NCBI RefSeq assembly: GCF_003234855.1
Contig: NZ_QKTO01000004.1
Span: 124,001 to 188,000 of the forward strand
Source of the DNA: Curtobacterium sp. MCBD17_032
GTDB taxonomy: Bacteria > Actinomycetota > Actinomycetes > Actinomycetales > Microbacteriaceae
Length of the DNA stretch: 64,000 bases
Direction of reading: 5' to 3'
The notes below the pieces were generated by a model. The model had not been told where the DNA came from, did not search any database, and worked only from the letters and a program-made list of their open reading frames with translations. Shown here in pieces: positions 16,553 through 24,895 of the stretch (position 1 is its first letter; each line of letters opens with the position of its first letter). The translations under genes were made by a program, and so were the position numbers.

Positions 16553-18987
16553 CCGAGACCAGCCTGAGCCCCGCCGAACGCTTCGCCGCCGCGAAGGTCC
16601 GCCGTCGGTCGCGGAACCTCGAGCTGTTCCGGACGGACCTGCGGTTCGACCTCGACCCGTTCCAGTTCGCGGCCTGCGACGCGGTCGACCGCGGCAACAG
16701 CGTGCTCGTGGCCGCGCCGACCGGAGCGGGCAAGACGATCGTCGCGGAGTTCGCCATCTGGCTGGCGATGCGGCAGCCCACCGCGAAGGTCTTCTACACG
16801 ACGCCGATGAAGGCGCTGAGCAACCAGAAGTACGCCGAGCTCGTGCAGGCGTACGGCGAGACCGAGGTCGGGCTCCTCACCGGCGACACGAACGTCAACC
16901 CCCGGGCCCGCGTCGTCGTGATGACGACCGAGGTCCTGCGGAACATGATCTACGCCGACTCGGACCTGCTCGACGACCTGGCGTGGGTGGTGCTCGACGA
17001 GGTGCACTACCTCGCCGACCGGTTCCGCGGGGCCGTCTGGGAAGAGGTCATCCTGCACCTCCCGACCGAGGTCCGGCTGGTGTCGCTCTCCGCCACCGTG
17101 AGCAACGCCGAGGAGTTCGGCGACTGGCTGCAGACGGTCCGCGGCGACACCGACGTCATCGTGTCCGAGGACCGCCCGGTCCCGCTCGAGCAGCACGTGC
17201 TCGTCGGGAACAAGATGGTCGACCTCTTCGACTCGTCCGGGGCCGCGGCGACGAACCGCGTCAACCCGGAACTGCTCCGGCTCGTGGGCGGCGCCAACCG
17301 GCACGGCACGAACGGACCCCGCGGCCGCCGGGGACGCCCGGTGTACCCGGACCGCCGGGGGCCCCGTGCGGAGAAGGCGCACCGCGAGCAGATCGCGAAG
17401 ATGCTCGACGAGCGCATGCTCCTGCCCGCGATCTTCTTCGTCTTCAGCCGGAACGGGTGCGACCAGGGCGTCCGGCACGTCGTGCGCTCCGGGCTGTCGC
17501 TGACCACCGCCGACGAGCGCCGGGAGATCCGCGAGACCGCCGAGTACCACTGCCGCACCCTGCTCGACGAGGACCTCGCCGTCCTCGGCTACTGGGAGTG
17601 GCTGGAGGGGCTCGAGCGCGGGGTCGCCGCACACCACGCCGGACTGTTGCCCGCGTTCAAGGAGGTCGTCGAGGACCTCTTCCAGCGCAAGCTCCTCAAG
17701 GTCGTCTTCGCGACCGAGACCCTGGCCCTCGGGGTGAACATGCCGGCGCGCACGGTCGTGCTCGAGAAGCTCGAGAAGTTCAACGGCGAGGCCCGGGTCC
17801 CGATCACGCCGGGGGAGTACACGCAGCTCACCGGTCGTGCCGGGCGTCGGGGGATCGACGTCGAGGGGCACTCGGTCGTGCAGTGGTCCGACGGTCTCGA
17901 GCCGCAGGCCGTGGCGTCGCTCGCGAGCCGTCGCACCTACCCGCTCAACTCGTCGTTCAAGCCGACGTACAACATGGCCGTGAACCTCATCGAACAGTTC
18001 GGTCGGGACCGCACGCGTGAGGTCCTCGAGACCTCGTTCGCGCAGTTCCAGGCGGACCGCTCGGTGGTCGACCTCGCGCGCAAGGTGCGGTCGCAGCAGG
18101 AGTCCCTGGACGGCTACCAGAACGCCATGCAGTGCCATCTCGGCGACTTCACCGAGTACGCCGCACTCCGCCGACAGCTGTCGGACCTCGAGCGGTCGAA
18201 CGTGCCCGGCGGACGCGAGGCATCGCACGGTGCGCGTCAGGACCGCCAGTCCGCGATCACCGAGGTCCGCCGACAGCTCCAGCGCCACCCATGCCACGCG
18301 TGTCCGGACCGTGAGGCGCACGCCCGCTGGGCGGAGCGCTGGTACAAGCTCAAGCGCGCCAACGACAAGCTCGTGCAGCAGATCCGGTCCCGCACGGGAG
18401 CGGTGGCGACGACGTTCGACCGCGTGACCGACGTGCTCCTGACGCTCGGGTACCTGGTGCAGGACGACGCCGGCGACGTCACGGTGGCCGCCGGTGGCCG
18501 GCGTCTGCAGCGCATCTACGGGGACCGCGACCTCCTGGTCGCCGAGTGCCTCGAGGCCGGCGTGTGGAAGGAGCTGACCCCCGCACAGCTCGCCGGGATG
18601 GCCGCGACCATCGTCTACCAGCCCCGTCGCGAGGACGCGCCCGGCACCGAGCACGCCGTGCCCCGCGGCGCCTTCCGACCGGCCCTCGACGAGACGCTCT
18701 CCATCTGGGCCCGCCTCGACGACGTCGAGCGCGACGCCCGGCTCGCCGGCTCGGAACCGCCCACCCCGGCGATCGCCCTCGGCATGTTCCGGTGGGCCTC
18801 CGGCTCGCCGCTCGACGACGTCCTCCGGTCCCTCGACCTGGCAGCCGGTGACTTCGTCCGGTGGTCGAAACAGGTCATCGACCTGCTCGACCAGATCCGG
18901 AACGCGGGCGACGAGGACCTCGCCCGGACGGCCCGCCGGGCGACGGACGCGGTGCGCCGCGGCATCGTCGCCTACGCGACGGTCTGA
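16549..18987 (+). CDS. helY: Ski2/Mtr4-like DEAD/DEAH-box RNA helicase
   Basis: The protein has 812 residues. It has two RecA domains with Walker A APTGAGKT (56-63), the DEVH box at 150-153, SLSATVSN (motif III) and QLTGRAGRRGID (motif VI, about 424-435). After the core comes a helical region around 500-640 holding CHACPDREAH, a likely metal-binding cysteine/histidine pair. A C-terminal DSHCT-type domain includes WASGSPLDDVL near 740-755. Actinobacterial HelY is a relative of eukaryotic Ski2 and probably remodels structured RNA for decay. GTG at 16549 overlaps the tatC stop (GTGA). Tat-HelY adjacency is conserved in actinobacteria. Confidence 0.9.
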   Translation: MTETSLSPAERFAAAKVRRRSRNLELFRTDLRFDLDPFQFAACDAVDRGNSVLVAAPTGAGKTIVAEFAIWLAMRQPTAKVFYTTPMKALSNQKYAELVQAYGETEVGLLTGDTNVNPRARVVVMTTEVLRNMIYADSDLLDDLAWVVLDEVHYLADRFRGAVWEEVILHLPTEVRLVSLSATVSNAEEFGDWLQTVRGDTDVIVSEDRPVPLEQHVLVGNKMVDLFDSSGAAATNRVNPELLRLVGGANRHGTNGPRGRRGRPVYPDRRGPRAEKAHREQIAKMLDERMLLPAIFFVFSRNGCDQGVRHVVRSGLSLTTADERREIRETAEYHCRTLLDEDLAVLGYWEWLEGLERGVAAHHAGLLPAFKEVVEDLFQRKLLKVVFATETLALGVNMPARTVVLEKLEKFNGEARVPITPGEYTQLTGRAGRRGIDVEGHSVVQWSDGLEPQAVASLASRRTYPLNSSFKPTYNMAVNLIEQFGRDRTREVLETSFAQFQADRSVVDLARKVRSQQESLDGYQNAMQCHLGDFTEYAALRRQLSDLERSNVPGGREASHGARQDRQSAITEVRRQLQRHPCHACPDREAHARWAERWYKLKRANDKLVQQIRSRTGAVATTFDRVTDVLLTLGYLVQDDAGDVTVAAGGRRLQRIYGDRDLLVAECLEAGVWKELTPAQLAGMAATIVYQPRREDAPGTEHAVPRGAFRPALDETLSIWARLDDVERDARLAGSEPPTPAIALGMFRWASGSPLDDVLRSLDLAAGDFVRWSKQVIDLLDQIRNAGDEDLARTARRATDAVRRGIVAYATV

Positions 18988-18998
18988 CGGGAGGCCCG

Positions 18999-20579
18999 GT
19001 GACGGTCCTCGACACACCCGTACGTCCGGTGCGCGCCGCCGTGGGACGGTGGCGACCGAGCGCGGACGACGGCATGCTGACGGCGGCCCTGCCCCTCGCA
19101 CAGGCGCTGCCGCTGTCGGTCGTCGGCGGCGTGCTGTTCGCGCTGTCGTTCCCGTCACCGGGGTGGTGGTTCCTCGCGTACCCCGCCGTCGGGTGTCTCC
19201 TGCTCGCCGCGAAGGGGCAGCGGGTCCGCCGCGCGTCCTGGCTCGGGTTCGTCGCCGGCGTGGCGTTCTGGGTGCCGGTGATCTCGTGGGCCGGACGGTA
19301 CCTCGGACCGGTGCCGTGGTTCGCACTCGCGCTCCTCGAGGCGGCGCTCACCGCCCTCGGCACGGTCGCGATCGCGCTCGCCTACCGGTGGGTCGGCGGG
19401 GTCGTGACCTCGACCGCGGGACGTGTGTGGGGCCTCCCGGCCGTCATCGCGGCCCTGTGGACCGGACGCGAGTGGTTCTCGGGGAGCTGGCCGTACGGCG
19501 GCTTCGCCTGGGGTCGGGTGGGTCTGTCCCAGTCGGAAGGCCCGTTCACACACCTCGCCGCGTACGTCGGCGTCCTCGGGCTGAGCTTCGTCGTCGTCTA
19601 CTGCGTCGCCGTCGTGGTGTCGCTCGGCCTCGTCGGCGGGCTCCGCCTGCCGGTCCGCATCGCGACCGCCGGTCTGCTCGTGTCGGCGGTCCTGGCGGTG
19701 CCCGCGTGGCCGACCGCGGTCGACGGCACGGTGCGCGTCGAGGCCGTGCAGGGCAACGGCCCAGCCGGCTACTTCGACGGCGCCGAGCCGGGCGACGTCC
19801 TCCGGTCGCAGGTCGCCGCCACCGACGTCGACGCCCGCGGTGTCGACCTCGTCGTGTGGCCGGAGGCGGCGGCGGAGTACGACCCCCGCCGGGAGGCGGT
19901 CATCGCGTCCACGCTCGACGCCGTCGTCCGGAGCGTCGGCGCCCCGCTCGTCGCCGGCGGCGTGACACAGACCGCGTCCGGGGTCCTGCACAACACCTCG
20001 TTCGTGTGGGACGCCGACGGATGGGGGGCCTCGTACGACAAGAAGAGGCCGGTCCCGTTCGGGGAGTACGTCCCCGACCGCTGGTTCTACTCGAAGCTCG
20101 CACCCTCGCTCATCGGGCTGCTGCAGCGCGACTACACCCCCGGGACGAAGCCGAACGTGCTGCCGGTCGCCGGCATCCGGGCCGGCGTGATGATCTGCTT
20201 CGACGTCGTCGACGACGGTCTGACCGCGGACCTGGCGCGCGGGGGAGCGCAGGTGATCCTGGCGCAGACGAACAACGCCGACTTCGACGGGACCGACGAG
20301 AACCTCCAGCAGCTCGAGATCGCACGGATGCGGGCCGTCGAGACCGGGCGGTCGCTCGTCAACATCTCCACGGTCGGTGCGTCGCAGGTGATCGACCCGA
20401 GCGGCCGGACGATCGACCGCGTCCCGGCGTACACGGCGAGTTCGATGGTGACGGACGTCCCGCTCGGCACGTCGACGACGCCTGCGACCGTCGCGTCCGG
20501 CAGCATCACGCTCGCGCTGTCGCTCGGCGGTCTCCTCGTGCTGCTCGCCTGCGCGCCGTGGGGGCGCCGGCGCCGCTGA
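18999..20579 (+). CDS. lnt: Apolipoprotein N-acyltransferase
   Basis: Lnt transfers a third acyl chain to the lipidated cysteine of lipoproteins at the outer membrane face. The 526-residue protein has about seven hydrophobic segments in residues 35-240, then a nitrilase-type (C-N hydrolase) domain at about 245-480. The catalytic triad can be read as E289 in VVWPEAAAEY, K348/K349 in YDKKRPVPFGE and C400 in GVMICFDVV. A last membrane helix lies near 500-520. GTG at 18999 follows GGGAGG; that ribosome site is part of a GACGGGAGGCCCGG string shared with the hairpin repeats. A ppm1 mannosyltransferase gene usually follows, but here 159 nt of non-coding DNA leads to rbpA. Confidence 0.92.
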   Translation: MTVLDTPVRPVRAAVGRWRPSADDGMLTAALPLAQALPLSVVGGVLFALSFPSPGWWFLAYPAVGCLLLAAKGQRVRRASWLGFVAGVAFWVPVISWAGRYLGPVPWFALALLEAALTALGTVAIALAYRWVGGVVTSTAGRVWGLPAVIAALWTGREWFSGSWPYGGFAWGRVGLSQSEGPFTHLAAYVGVLGLSFVVVYCVAVVVSLGLVGGLRLPVRIATAGLLVSAVLAVPAWPTAVDGTVRVEAVQGNGPAGYFDGAEPGDVLRSQVAATDVDARGVDLVVWPEAAAEYDPRREAVIASTLDAVVRSVGAPLVAGGVTQTASGVLHNTSFVWDADGWGASYDKKRPVPFGEYVPDRWFYSKLAPSLIGLLQRDYTPGTKPNVLPVAGIRAGVMICFDVVDDGLTADLARGGAQVILAQTNNADFDGTDENLQQLEIARMRAVETGRSLVNISTVGASQVIDPSGRTIDRVPAYTASSMVTDVPLGTSTTPATVASGSITLALSLGGLLVLLACAPWGRRRR

Positions 20580-20681
20580 CCGTCCTCCGCCGGGCCACCG
20601 GCGTCGCCGTGCCAGGTCGCTGACCACCGCGCGCGGGGGCCGCGCCGTGCACTGGGAACCGACTGTGAATGCCACCCCTCC

Positions 20682-20707
20682 GGAACGAAAGGCGGGTGGT
20701 GTGGGTT
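20682..20707 (+). promoter_or_regulatory. SigR/SigH-type promoter before rbpA
   Basis: GGAAC (20682-20686), an 18-nt spacer, then GTT (20705-20707) preceded by G. This matches the published consensus of the thiol-stress sigma factors SigR (Streptomyces) and SigH (mycobacteria): GGAA(T/C)-N17-19-(C/G)GTT. The start codon at 20739 lies 31 nt downstream, leaving room for a short leader with the GAGAGG site. rbpA is a known SigR target in Streptomyces coelicolor. Confidence 0.55.
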
Positions 20708-20738
20708 GGACCGGAGGAACGAGCGAGAGGAGTCGGAC

Positions 20739-21089
20739 ATGGCTGATCGGAGTCTCCGAGGCATGCGGCTCGGGAGCCAGAGCCTCCAGAGCGAGGACGG
20801 TGTCGAGCTCTCCGAGCGGAAGCGTGCCGTCTACCAGGCGGTCTCGGGAGAGACCTTCGACGTGGTCTTCTCCGCCGAGGCAGAGGTCCCGGCGATCTGG
20901 TCGGACCCGCGCACCGGGATGGAAGGACGACTGCTCGGCGAGGACGGCACGCCGGTCGAAGTGGCTGCGGAGGACGTCAAGGCGCCGCGGACCCACTGGG
21001 ACATGCTGCTCGAACGGCGGTCACGGGAAGAACTCGAGGAGCTGCTGCAGGAACGCCTGCAGGTACTCCGCGCCCGCCGCGGCGCCTAG
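20739..21089 (+). CDS. rbpA: RNA polymerase-binding protein RbpA
   Basis: RbpA binds group 1/2 sigma factors and RNA polymerase, stabilising open promoter complexes in actinobacteria. The 116-residue protein starts with the conserved LRGMRLGSQSLQ and ends with the sigma-interaction helix RTHWDMLLERRSREELEELL-type motif (about 82-105). The basic linker is PxxVKAPRTHW-like. The core domain has tryptophan (PAIWSDPRTGMEG) but no cysteines, so the zinc site of the Streptomyces protein is missing, as in other zinc-free RbpAs. ATG at 20739 follows GAGAGGAGTCGGAC. A strong terminator follows at 21103. Confidence 0.95.
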   Translation: MADRSLRGMRLGSQSLQSEDGVELSERKRAVYQAVSGETFDVVFSAEAEVPAIWSDPRTGMEGRLLGEDGTPVEVAAEDVKAPRTHWDMLLERRSREELEELLQERLQVLRARRGA

Positions 21090-21102
21090 GCGTCGAAGCG
21101 GC

Positions 21103-21150
21103 ACACACGACGACGGCCCGCTCCCTCGGGGGTGGGCCGTCGTCGTGTGT
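21103..21150. terminator. Bidirectional terminator between rbpA and the SPFH gene
   Basis: Perfect 17-bp arms, ACACACGACGACGGCCC and its complement, flank a 14-nt loop. The hairpin sits between the convergent rbpA stop (21089) and the SPFH stop (21155). It has no T-run and is unrelated in sequence to the ACGGGAGGC family. Confidence 0.75.
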
Positions 21151-21154
21151 CGGG

Positions 21155-22360
21155 TCAGGAGCCGGGGGCGGGATCCGCACTGGACGCCTGTCCGTCGGTC
21201 GCTCCCGGACGCTCGTCCGTCCGGAGCTGAGCGCGGGAGGCCTCAGCGGCGGCCGCCAGCTTCTCCTCGACGGTCCGGCCCGACCCGGACGAGGGTCCCG
21301 TCAGGGTGGACTCCGGCACGATGTCCGCCGCGGTGGCGTCCGCGTTCCCGGCGGCGGCGCTGCTCCCGGTCGTCGTGGCGGTGGTGGTGGTCAGGCTCTC
21401 GCCCGCGAGCTTGGAGATCTTCTCGAGGAAGTCCCCACTGCCGGCCGGGCCGGCCGCGGGAGCGCCGCCGGTGCGCGGAGCGCTGAAGCCCTTCGCGACG
21501 CCGGAGAGTGCCTCGGTGAACTCGCTCGGGATCATCCAGAGCTTGTTCGAGGTGCCCTCAGCGATCTTCGGGAGCATCTGGAGGTACTGGTAGGACAGCA
21601 GCTTCTCGTCCGGGTCGCCCGTGTGGATCGCGTCGAAGACGGTCGCGATCGCCTGGGCTTCACCCTCGGCCCGGAGGACCTGCGCCTTCGCGTCACCCTC
21701 GGCCGCGAGGATCGCGGCCTGCCGCTGTCCCTCGGCCTCGAGGATCTGGGACTGCTTGGTCCCCTCGGCCTGCAGGATCGCGGCACGACGGCTCCGCTCG
21801 GCGCGGAGCTGCTGCTCCATGGCGTCCTGGATCGACACGGGCGGCTCGATCGCCTTGAGCTCGACGCGACCGACGCGGATGCCCCACTTCCCGGTCGCTT
21901 CGTCGAGCACGACGCGAAGCTGCCCGTTGATGTTGTCGCGGCTCGTCAGGGCCTCTTCGAGGTTGAGCCCACCGACGACGTTGCGGAGCGTCGTCGTCGT
22001 GAGCTGCTCGACGGCGCCGAGGTAGTTCGCGATCTCGTAGGTCGCGGCGCGGGCGTCGGTGACCTGGAAGTACACGACGGTGTCGATCGAGACCACGAGG
22101 TTGTCCTCGGTGATGACGGGCTGCGGCGGGAACGAGACGACCTGCTCGCGCATGTCGAGCAACGGCCGGAGACGGTCGATGAACGGCACGAGCAGGTTCA
22201 ACCCGGGGTTGAGTGTCTTGTGGTACTTGCCGAGTCGTTCGACGATCCCGGCGGTGGCCTGGGGGACGATCCGGATGGCCTTCGCGAGGACGACGATCAC
22301 GAAGACGACGACGACGGCGATGAGGACGATCAGGACGACCGTCCCGGTGGACAGGGTCAT
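21155..22360 (-). CDS. SPFH/band 7 (stomatin-prohibitin) membrane scaffold protein
   Basis: The protein has 401 residues. An N-terminal transmembrane helix (about 5-29) precedes the SPFH domain (about 30-190: IVPQATAGIVERLGKY, then LDMREQVVSFPPQPV, a stomatin/QmcA hallmark). A long Ala/Glu coiled coil follows (QAEGTKQSQILEAEGQRQAA repeats, about 195-250). The last 90 residues are Gly, Thr and Ala rich and disordered. Such proteins oligomerise into ring-like scaffolds that organise membrane microdomains and control proteases such as FtsH. The ATG overlaps the upstream NfeD gene by ATGA; SPFH-NfeD pairing is conserved in bacteria. Confidence 0.9.
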   Translation of the reverse strand: MTLSTGTVVLIVLIAVVVVFVIVVLAKAIRIVPQATAGIVERLGKYHKTLNPGLNLLVPFIDRLRPLLDMREQVVSFPPQPVITEDNLVVSIDTVVYFQVTDARAATYEIANYLGAVEQLTTTTLRNVVGGLNLEEALTSRDNINGQLRVVLDEATGKWGIRVGRVELKAIEPPVSIQDAMEQQLRAERSRRAAILQAEGTKQSQILEAEGQRQAAILAAEGDAKAQVLRAEGEAQAIATVFDAIHTGDPDEKLLSYQYLQMLPKIAEGTSNKLWMIPSEFTEALSGVAKGFSAPRTGGAPAAGPAGSGDFLEKISKLAGESLTTTTATTTGSSAAAGNADATAADIVPESTLTGPSSGSGRTVEEKLAAAAEASRAQLRTDERPGATDGQASSADPAPGS

Positions 22361-22830
22361 GTGCCAGCCTTCTGTTCGGTGCGGACGACGGCTGTGGAGC
22401 CCTCGATGGACTCGACGACCACGCGGGTGCCGAGCGGTGGTGTGCGGTCGGTGGTGCCCGGGGCGAAGCGCGCGCTCCAGGTCTCACCGTTGGCCAGGCG
22501 GACCTGGCCGGGAGCGGAAGACGTGAAGGCGAGGGCGACCGTCCCGGTCATGCCGACGAGACCGTCGACCCCGGTCCGGTGGGGGTCGGCGCCGCGGTTC
22601 AGCGCCCGGAGCACCCGGGGGCGCACGACGGCGAGCAGCAGCAGCGCGAGCACCGCGGCGATGAGCGTCGACAGCCACCACTCGGCACCGAGCAGGGCGG
22701 CGACCAGGCCGCCGGCTGCTCCGGCAGCGAGCATGATGAAGACGAAGTCGAGGGTGAACACCTCGACCACCCCCAGGACGAGCACCAGTGCGATCCACAC
22801 GATCACCTGTGTCCATTCCGTGACGTCCAC
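22357..22830 (-). CDS. NfeD-like membrane protein
   Basis: This 157-residue protein has three hydrophobic helices (about 6-80) and a C-terminal OB-fold domain (about 90-150) beginning at GVDGLVGMTGTV, the NfeD hallmark of a Gly-rich turn followed by short strands. NfeD proteins act with SPFH partners in membrane maintenance; the protease domain of the long NfeD form is absent here. GTG at 22830 is chosen because GGGAGGGA lies 7 nt upstream; an ATG at 22851 would add seven residues and overlap that ribosome site. It is first in a two-gene operon with the SPFH gene. Confidence 0.82.
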   Translation of the reverse strand: MDVTEWTQVIVWIALVLVLGVVEVFTLDFVFIMLAAGAAGGLVAALLGAEWWLSTLIAAVLALLLLAVVRPRVLRALNRGADPHRTGVDGLVGMTGTVALAFTSSAPGQVRLANGETWSARFAPGTTDRTPPLGTRVVVESIEGSTAVVRTEQKAGT

Positions 22831-22928
22831 GCGATCTCCCTCCCCGTCCATCGCGCGCGGCGGTCGCTGCGTCGCGACGTCCGGTCTCGTCCGACCAACG
22901 TACCAGCGCCCGCTGGCGCACCCCCTGG

Positions 22929-22996
22929 TGGCCCGGCCGGTGCAGGGCGGGCCGTCCCCGGCCCGGCCGGTGCCGGGCGGGCCGTCCCCGGCGAGA
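22929..22996. repeat. Tandem duplication of a ~33-bp GC-rich unit
   Basis: Two adjacent copies of a unit beginning GGCCCGGCCGGTGC and ending GGGCGGGCCGTCCCC lie between the NfeD gene and the SDR gene. They differ at one or two positions. The unit contains short inverted repeats (CCGGCC, GGCCCG) and could form hairpins. No coding function is seen. Confidence 0.6.
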
Positions 22997-23081
22997 GGTC
23001 GGTCACGTTCCGCGCCTTGGTAGGCTCGATGCCGCCCGGGACGACCAGGACCGGCGCCGCCCCACGACAGGAGACACCACT

Positions 23082-23843
23082 GTGAGCAGCCCCCTCGCCC
23101 CCGGATCCCTCGACGGCACGCGCGCCCTCGTCACCGGGTCCTCCCGTGGCATCGGAGCGGACACGGTCGGGTACCTGGCGGAGGCCGGCGCGAAGGTCGT
23201 CGTGAACTACCGCAACAAGGCCCGCCGCGCCGAGCAGATCGCCGAGAAGATCGTCGCCGACGGGGGAGCGGCCCTCGCGGTCGGAGCAGACCTCACCGAC
23301 CACGACTCCGTGCAGGCGATGGTCGACACCGTCGTGCGCGAGTGGGGCGGCATCGACCTCCTCGTCCTCAACGCCTCGGGCGGCATGGAGTCCGGCATGG
23401 GCGAGGACTACGCCCTGCGTCTCAACCGCGACGCCCAGGTCGACATGCTGCAGACCGCCGTGCCGCACATGCCCGCCGGGTCCCGCGTCGTGTTCGTCAC
23501 GAGCCACCAGGCCCACTTCGTCGAGACCGCCGAGACGCTGCCCGAGTACGTCCCCGTCGCGAAGAGCAAGCGCGCCGGTGAACTCGCCCTGCGCGAACTC
23601 CTGCCGCAGCTCGAGGCCGCGGGCATCGAGTTCGTCACCGTCTCGGGCGACATGATCGAGGGCACCATCACGGCGACCCTGCTCAACCGCATCAACCCCG
23701 GCGCCATCGAGGGCCGTCGCGAGGCCGTCGGCAAGCTCTACAGCGTCTCCGAGTTCGCGGCCGAGATCGCCCTCGCCGCGGTGGAGCCGATCCCCGCGGA
23801 CCACACGAAGCTCGTCGGCGACGTCAGCTCCTTCACGAACTGA
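23082..23843 (+). CDS. SDR-family oxidoreductase with shifted catalytic motif
   Basis: This 253-residue short-chain dehydrogenase has the classical cofactor motif TGSSRGIG (residues 18-25) and LNASGG replacing the usual NNAG near 99. The catalytic serine is visible in FVTSHQAHF. Where YxxxK is expected, the sequence reads EYVPVAKSKRAGE, so Tyr and Lys are five or seven residues apart rather than four. The same pattern is, to my recollection, common to an actinobacterial SDR subgroup, so it is likely family-specific and not decay. Substrate unknown. ATG at 23082 follows AGGAGACACCACT. It stands alone. Confidence 0.82.
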   Translation: MSSPLAPGSLDGTRALVTGSSRGIGADTVGYLAEAGAKVVVNYRNKARRAEQIAEKIVADGGAALAVGADLTDHDSVQAMVDTVVREWGGIDLLVLNASGGMESGMGEDYALRLNRDAQVDMLQTAVPHMPAGSRVVFVTSHQAHFVETAETLPEYVPVAKSKRAGELALRELLPQLEAAGIEFVTVSGDMIEGTITATLLNRINPGAIEGRREAVGKLYSVSEFAAEIALAAVEPIPADHTKLVGDVSSFTN

Positions 23844-23888
23844 CCGGCAGGACCGCACCGGCCCGCCGCAACCGGCACGCCGGGCCGC

Positions 23889-23894
23889 TAGCGT
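23889..23894 (+). promoter_or_regulatory. -10 box for leaderless NUDIX mRNA
   Basis: TAGCGT, then 7 nt, then GTG 23902; no ribosome site. Confidence 0.5.
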
Positions 23895-23901
23895 CGGTGT
23901 C

Positions 23902-24354
23902 GTGACTGCTGCACACGGCCTGCGCCGGACCTCCCGGATCCTCCTGCTCGACCCCGACGGACGCGTGTTCCTCATGGACACGAAGGCGCCGTCCTCGGAC
24001 GGCGCGCACCGGTGGATCACCCCGGGCGGTGGTGTCGACCCGGGGGAGTCGCACCGGGACGCGGCGATCCGGGAGCTCCACGAGGAGACCGGCATCGTCA
24101 TCACGGACCCGGGGGAGCCGGTGTGGTCGTGGGACTTCCCGGTCACCTGGGACCAGGCCGACCACGACCGCGGACACGCCGAGTTCTACGTCGTCCGGAC
24201 ACCGGGGTTCGCGTTGTCCGACGCCGGCTGGACGGACGACGAGCGGGTCGACATCCTGGCGGCGCGGTGGTGGACGGCGGACGAGCTCGACGCCACGGAC
24301 GACCCGTTCGAGCCGGACGAGCTGCCGGAGCTCGTGCGCCGGCACGGGCGCTGA
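23902..24354 (+). CDS. NUDIX hydrolase
   Basis: This 150-residue protein hydrolyses a nucleoside diphosphate linked to another group. The Nudix box is complete: GGGVDPGESHRDAAIRELHE followed by ETGI, fitting Gx5Ex7REUxEExGU, at about residues 44-67. The glutamates in REL-HEE bind magnesium. A C-terminal WWTADEL motif around 130-137 is frequent in this family. Size and box suggest a housecleaning or mutator-type substrate, unresolved. It is preceded by a TAGCGT box and has no obvious operon partner. Confidence 0.88.
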   Translation: MTAAHGLRRTSRILLLDPDGRVFLMDTKAPSSDGAHRWITPGGGVDPGESHRDAAIRELHEETGIVITDPGEPVWSWDFPVTWDQADHDRGHAEFYVVRTPGFALSDAGWTDDERVDILAARWWTADELDATDDPFEPDELPELVRRHGR

Positions 24355-24500
24355 CGCGGTACACACCAGCCCTCGCACGGCCGTTCTGCCCCCAGTTCGT
24401 GGGTGGCCGTACCGCTCTCCGGACACCGGATCACCGTGTCAGTACGTTCAGAGTCGACCAATCGTCAGCGACCTGACGTCATCCTCGCACCGGAGTGACC

Positions 24501-24779
24501 ATGACCAACACCACCAACCCGTACCAGAGCACCGCGCAGAGCAGCCAGAAGTTCAGCACGCTCGCGATCGTCGGCTTCGTGCTCGCCTTCGTCATCAACA
24601 TCGCGGGCCTCGTCGTCAGCCTCATCGCGCTGTCGCAGATCAAGCGCACGGGGGAGCGCGGCCGTGGCCTCGCGATCGCTGGCGTGATCATCTCCGTCCT
24701 GTCGCTCGTCATCGGCGTCTTCTCGTCGATCGCGTTGTTCAACGCGGCGGCCAACATGAACACCGCGCTCGGCTTCTGA
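24501..24779 (+). CDS. DUF4190-type two-helix membrane protein
   Basis: This 92-residue protein has a polar Asn/Thr/Gln head (about 1-20), then two membrane helices: FSTLAIVGFVLAFVINIAGL near 20-42 and GLAIAGVIISVLSLVIGVF near 57-78. The connecting loop LIALSQIKRTGERGRG is the hallmark of DUF4190. The function is unknown; many such proteins sit near envelope or export genes. ATG 24501 has GGAG about 7 nt upstream; a GTG at 24495 is possible. A hairpin of the repeat family follows the stop. Confidence 0.8.
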   Translation: MTNTTNPYQSTAQSSQKFSTLAIVGFVLAFVINIAGLVVSLIALSQIKRTGERGRGLAIAGVIISVLSLVIGVFSSIALFNAAANMNTALGF

Positions 24780-24790
24780 CCTCCTGCGGT

Positions 24791-24843
24791 CGGACGGACG
24801 GGAGGCCCGTGGCGGACGTCGCCACGGGCCTCCCGTCTGTCCG
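24791..24843. terminator. Hairpin of the ACGGGAGGC family
   Basis: CGGACGGACGGGAGGCCCGTG pairs with CACGGGCCTCCCGTCTGTCCG with one mismatch, and the inner arms GGCG/CGCC extend the stem. It lies 12 nt after the DUF4190 stop. Confidence 0.7.
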
Positions 24844-24882
24844 GTGACGAGCCGTCCCTGCGCCCGTCGAGGGACCGCGGCG

Positions 24883-24888
24883 TAGCGT
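24883..24888 (+). promoter_or_regulatory. -10 box for leaderless small acidic protein
   Basis: TAGCGT, 7 nt, then ATG 24896. The match to the other leaderless starts is the main evidence that the short frame is a real gene. Confidence 0.45.
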
Positions 24889-24895
24889 CGACGGC

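Noticed and set aside
16465-19326. Very long open frame on the minus strand over helY and lnt, plus similar long frames elsewhere (27366-30296, 31815-34361, 46771-50511).
   Set aside because: In DNA above 70% GC, stop codons are rare in several frames. These frames encode Arg/Pro/Gly-rich strings with no motifs and lie over well-recognised genes.
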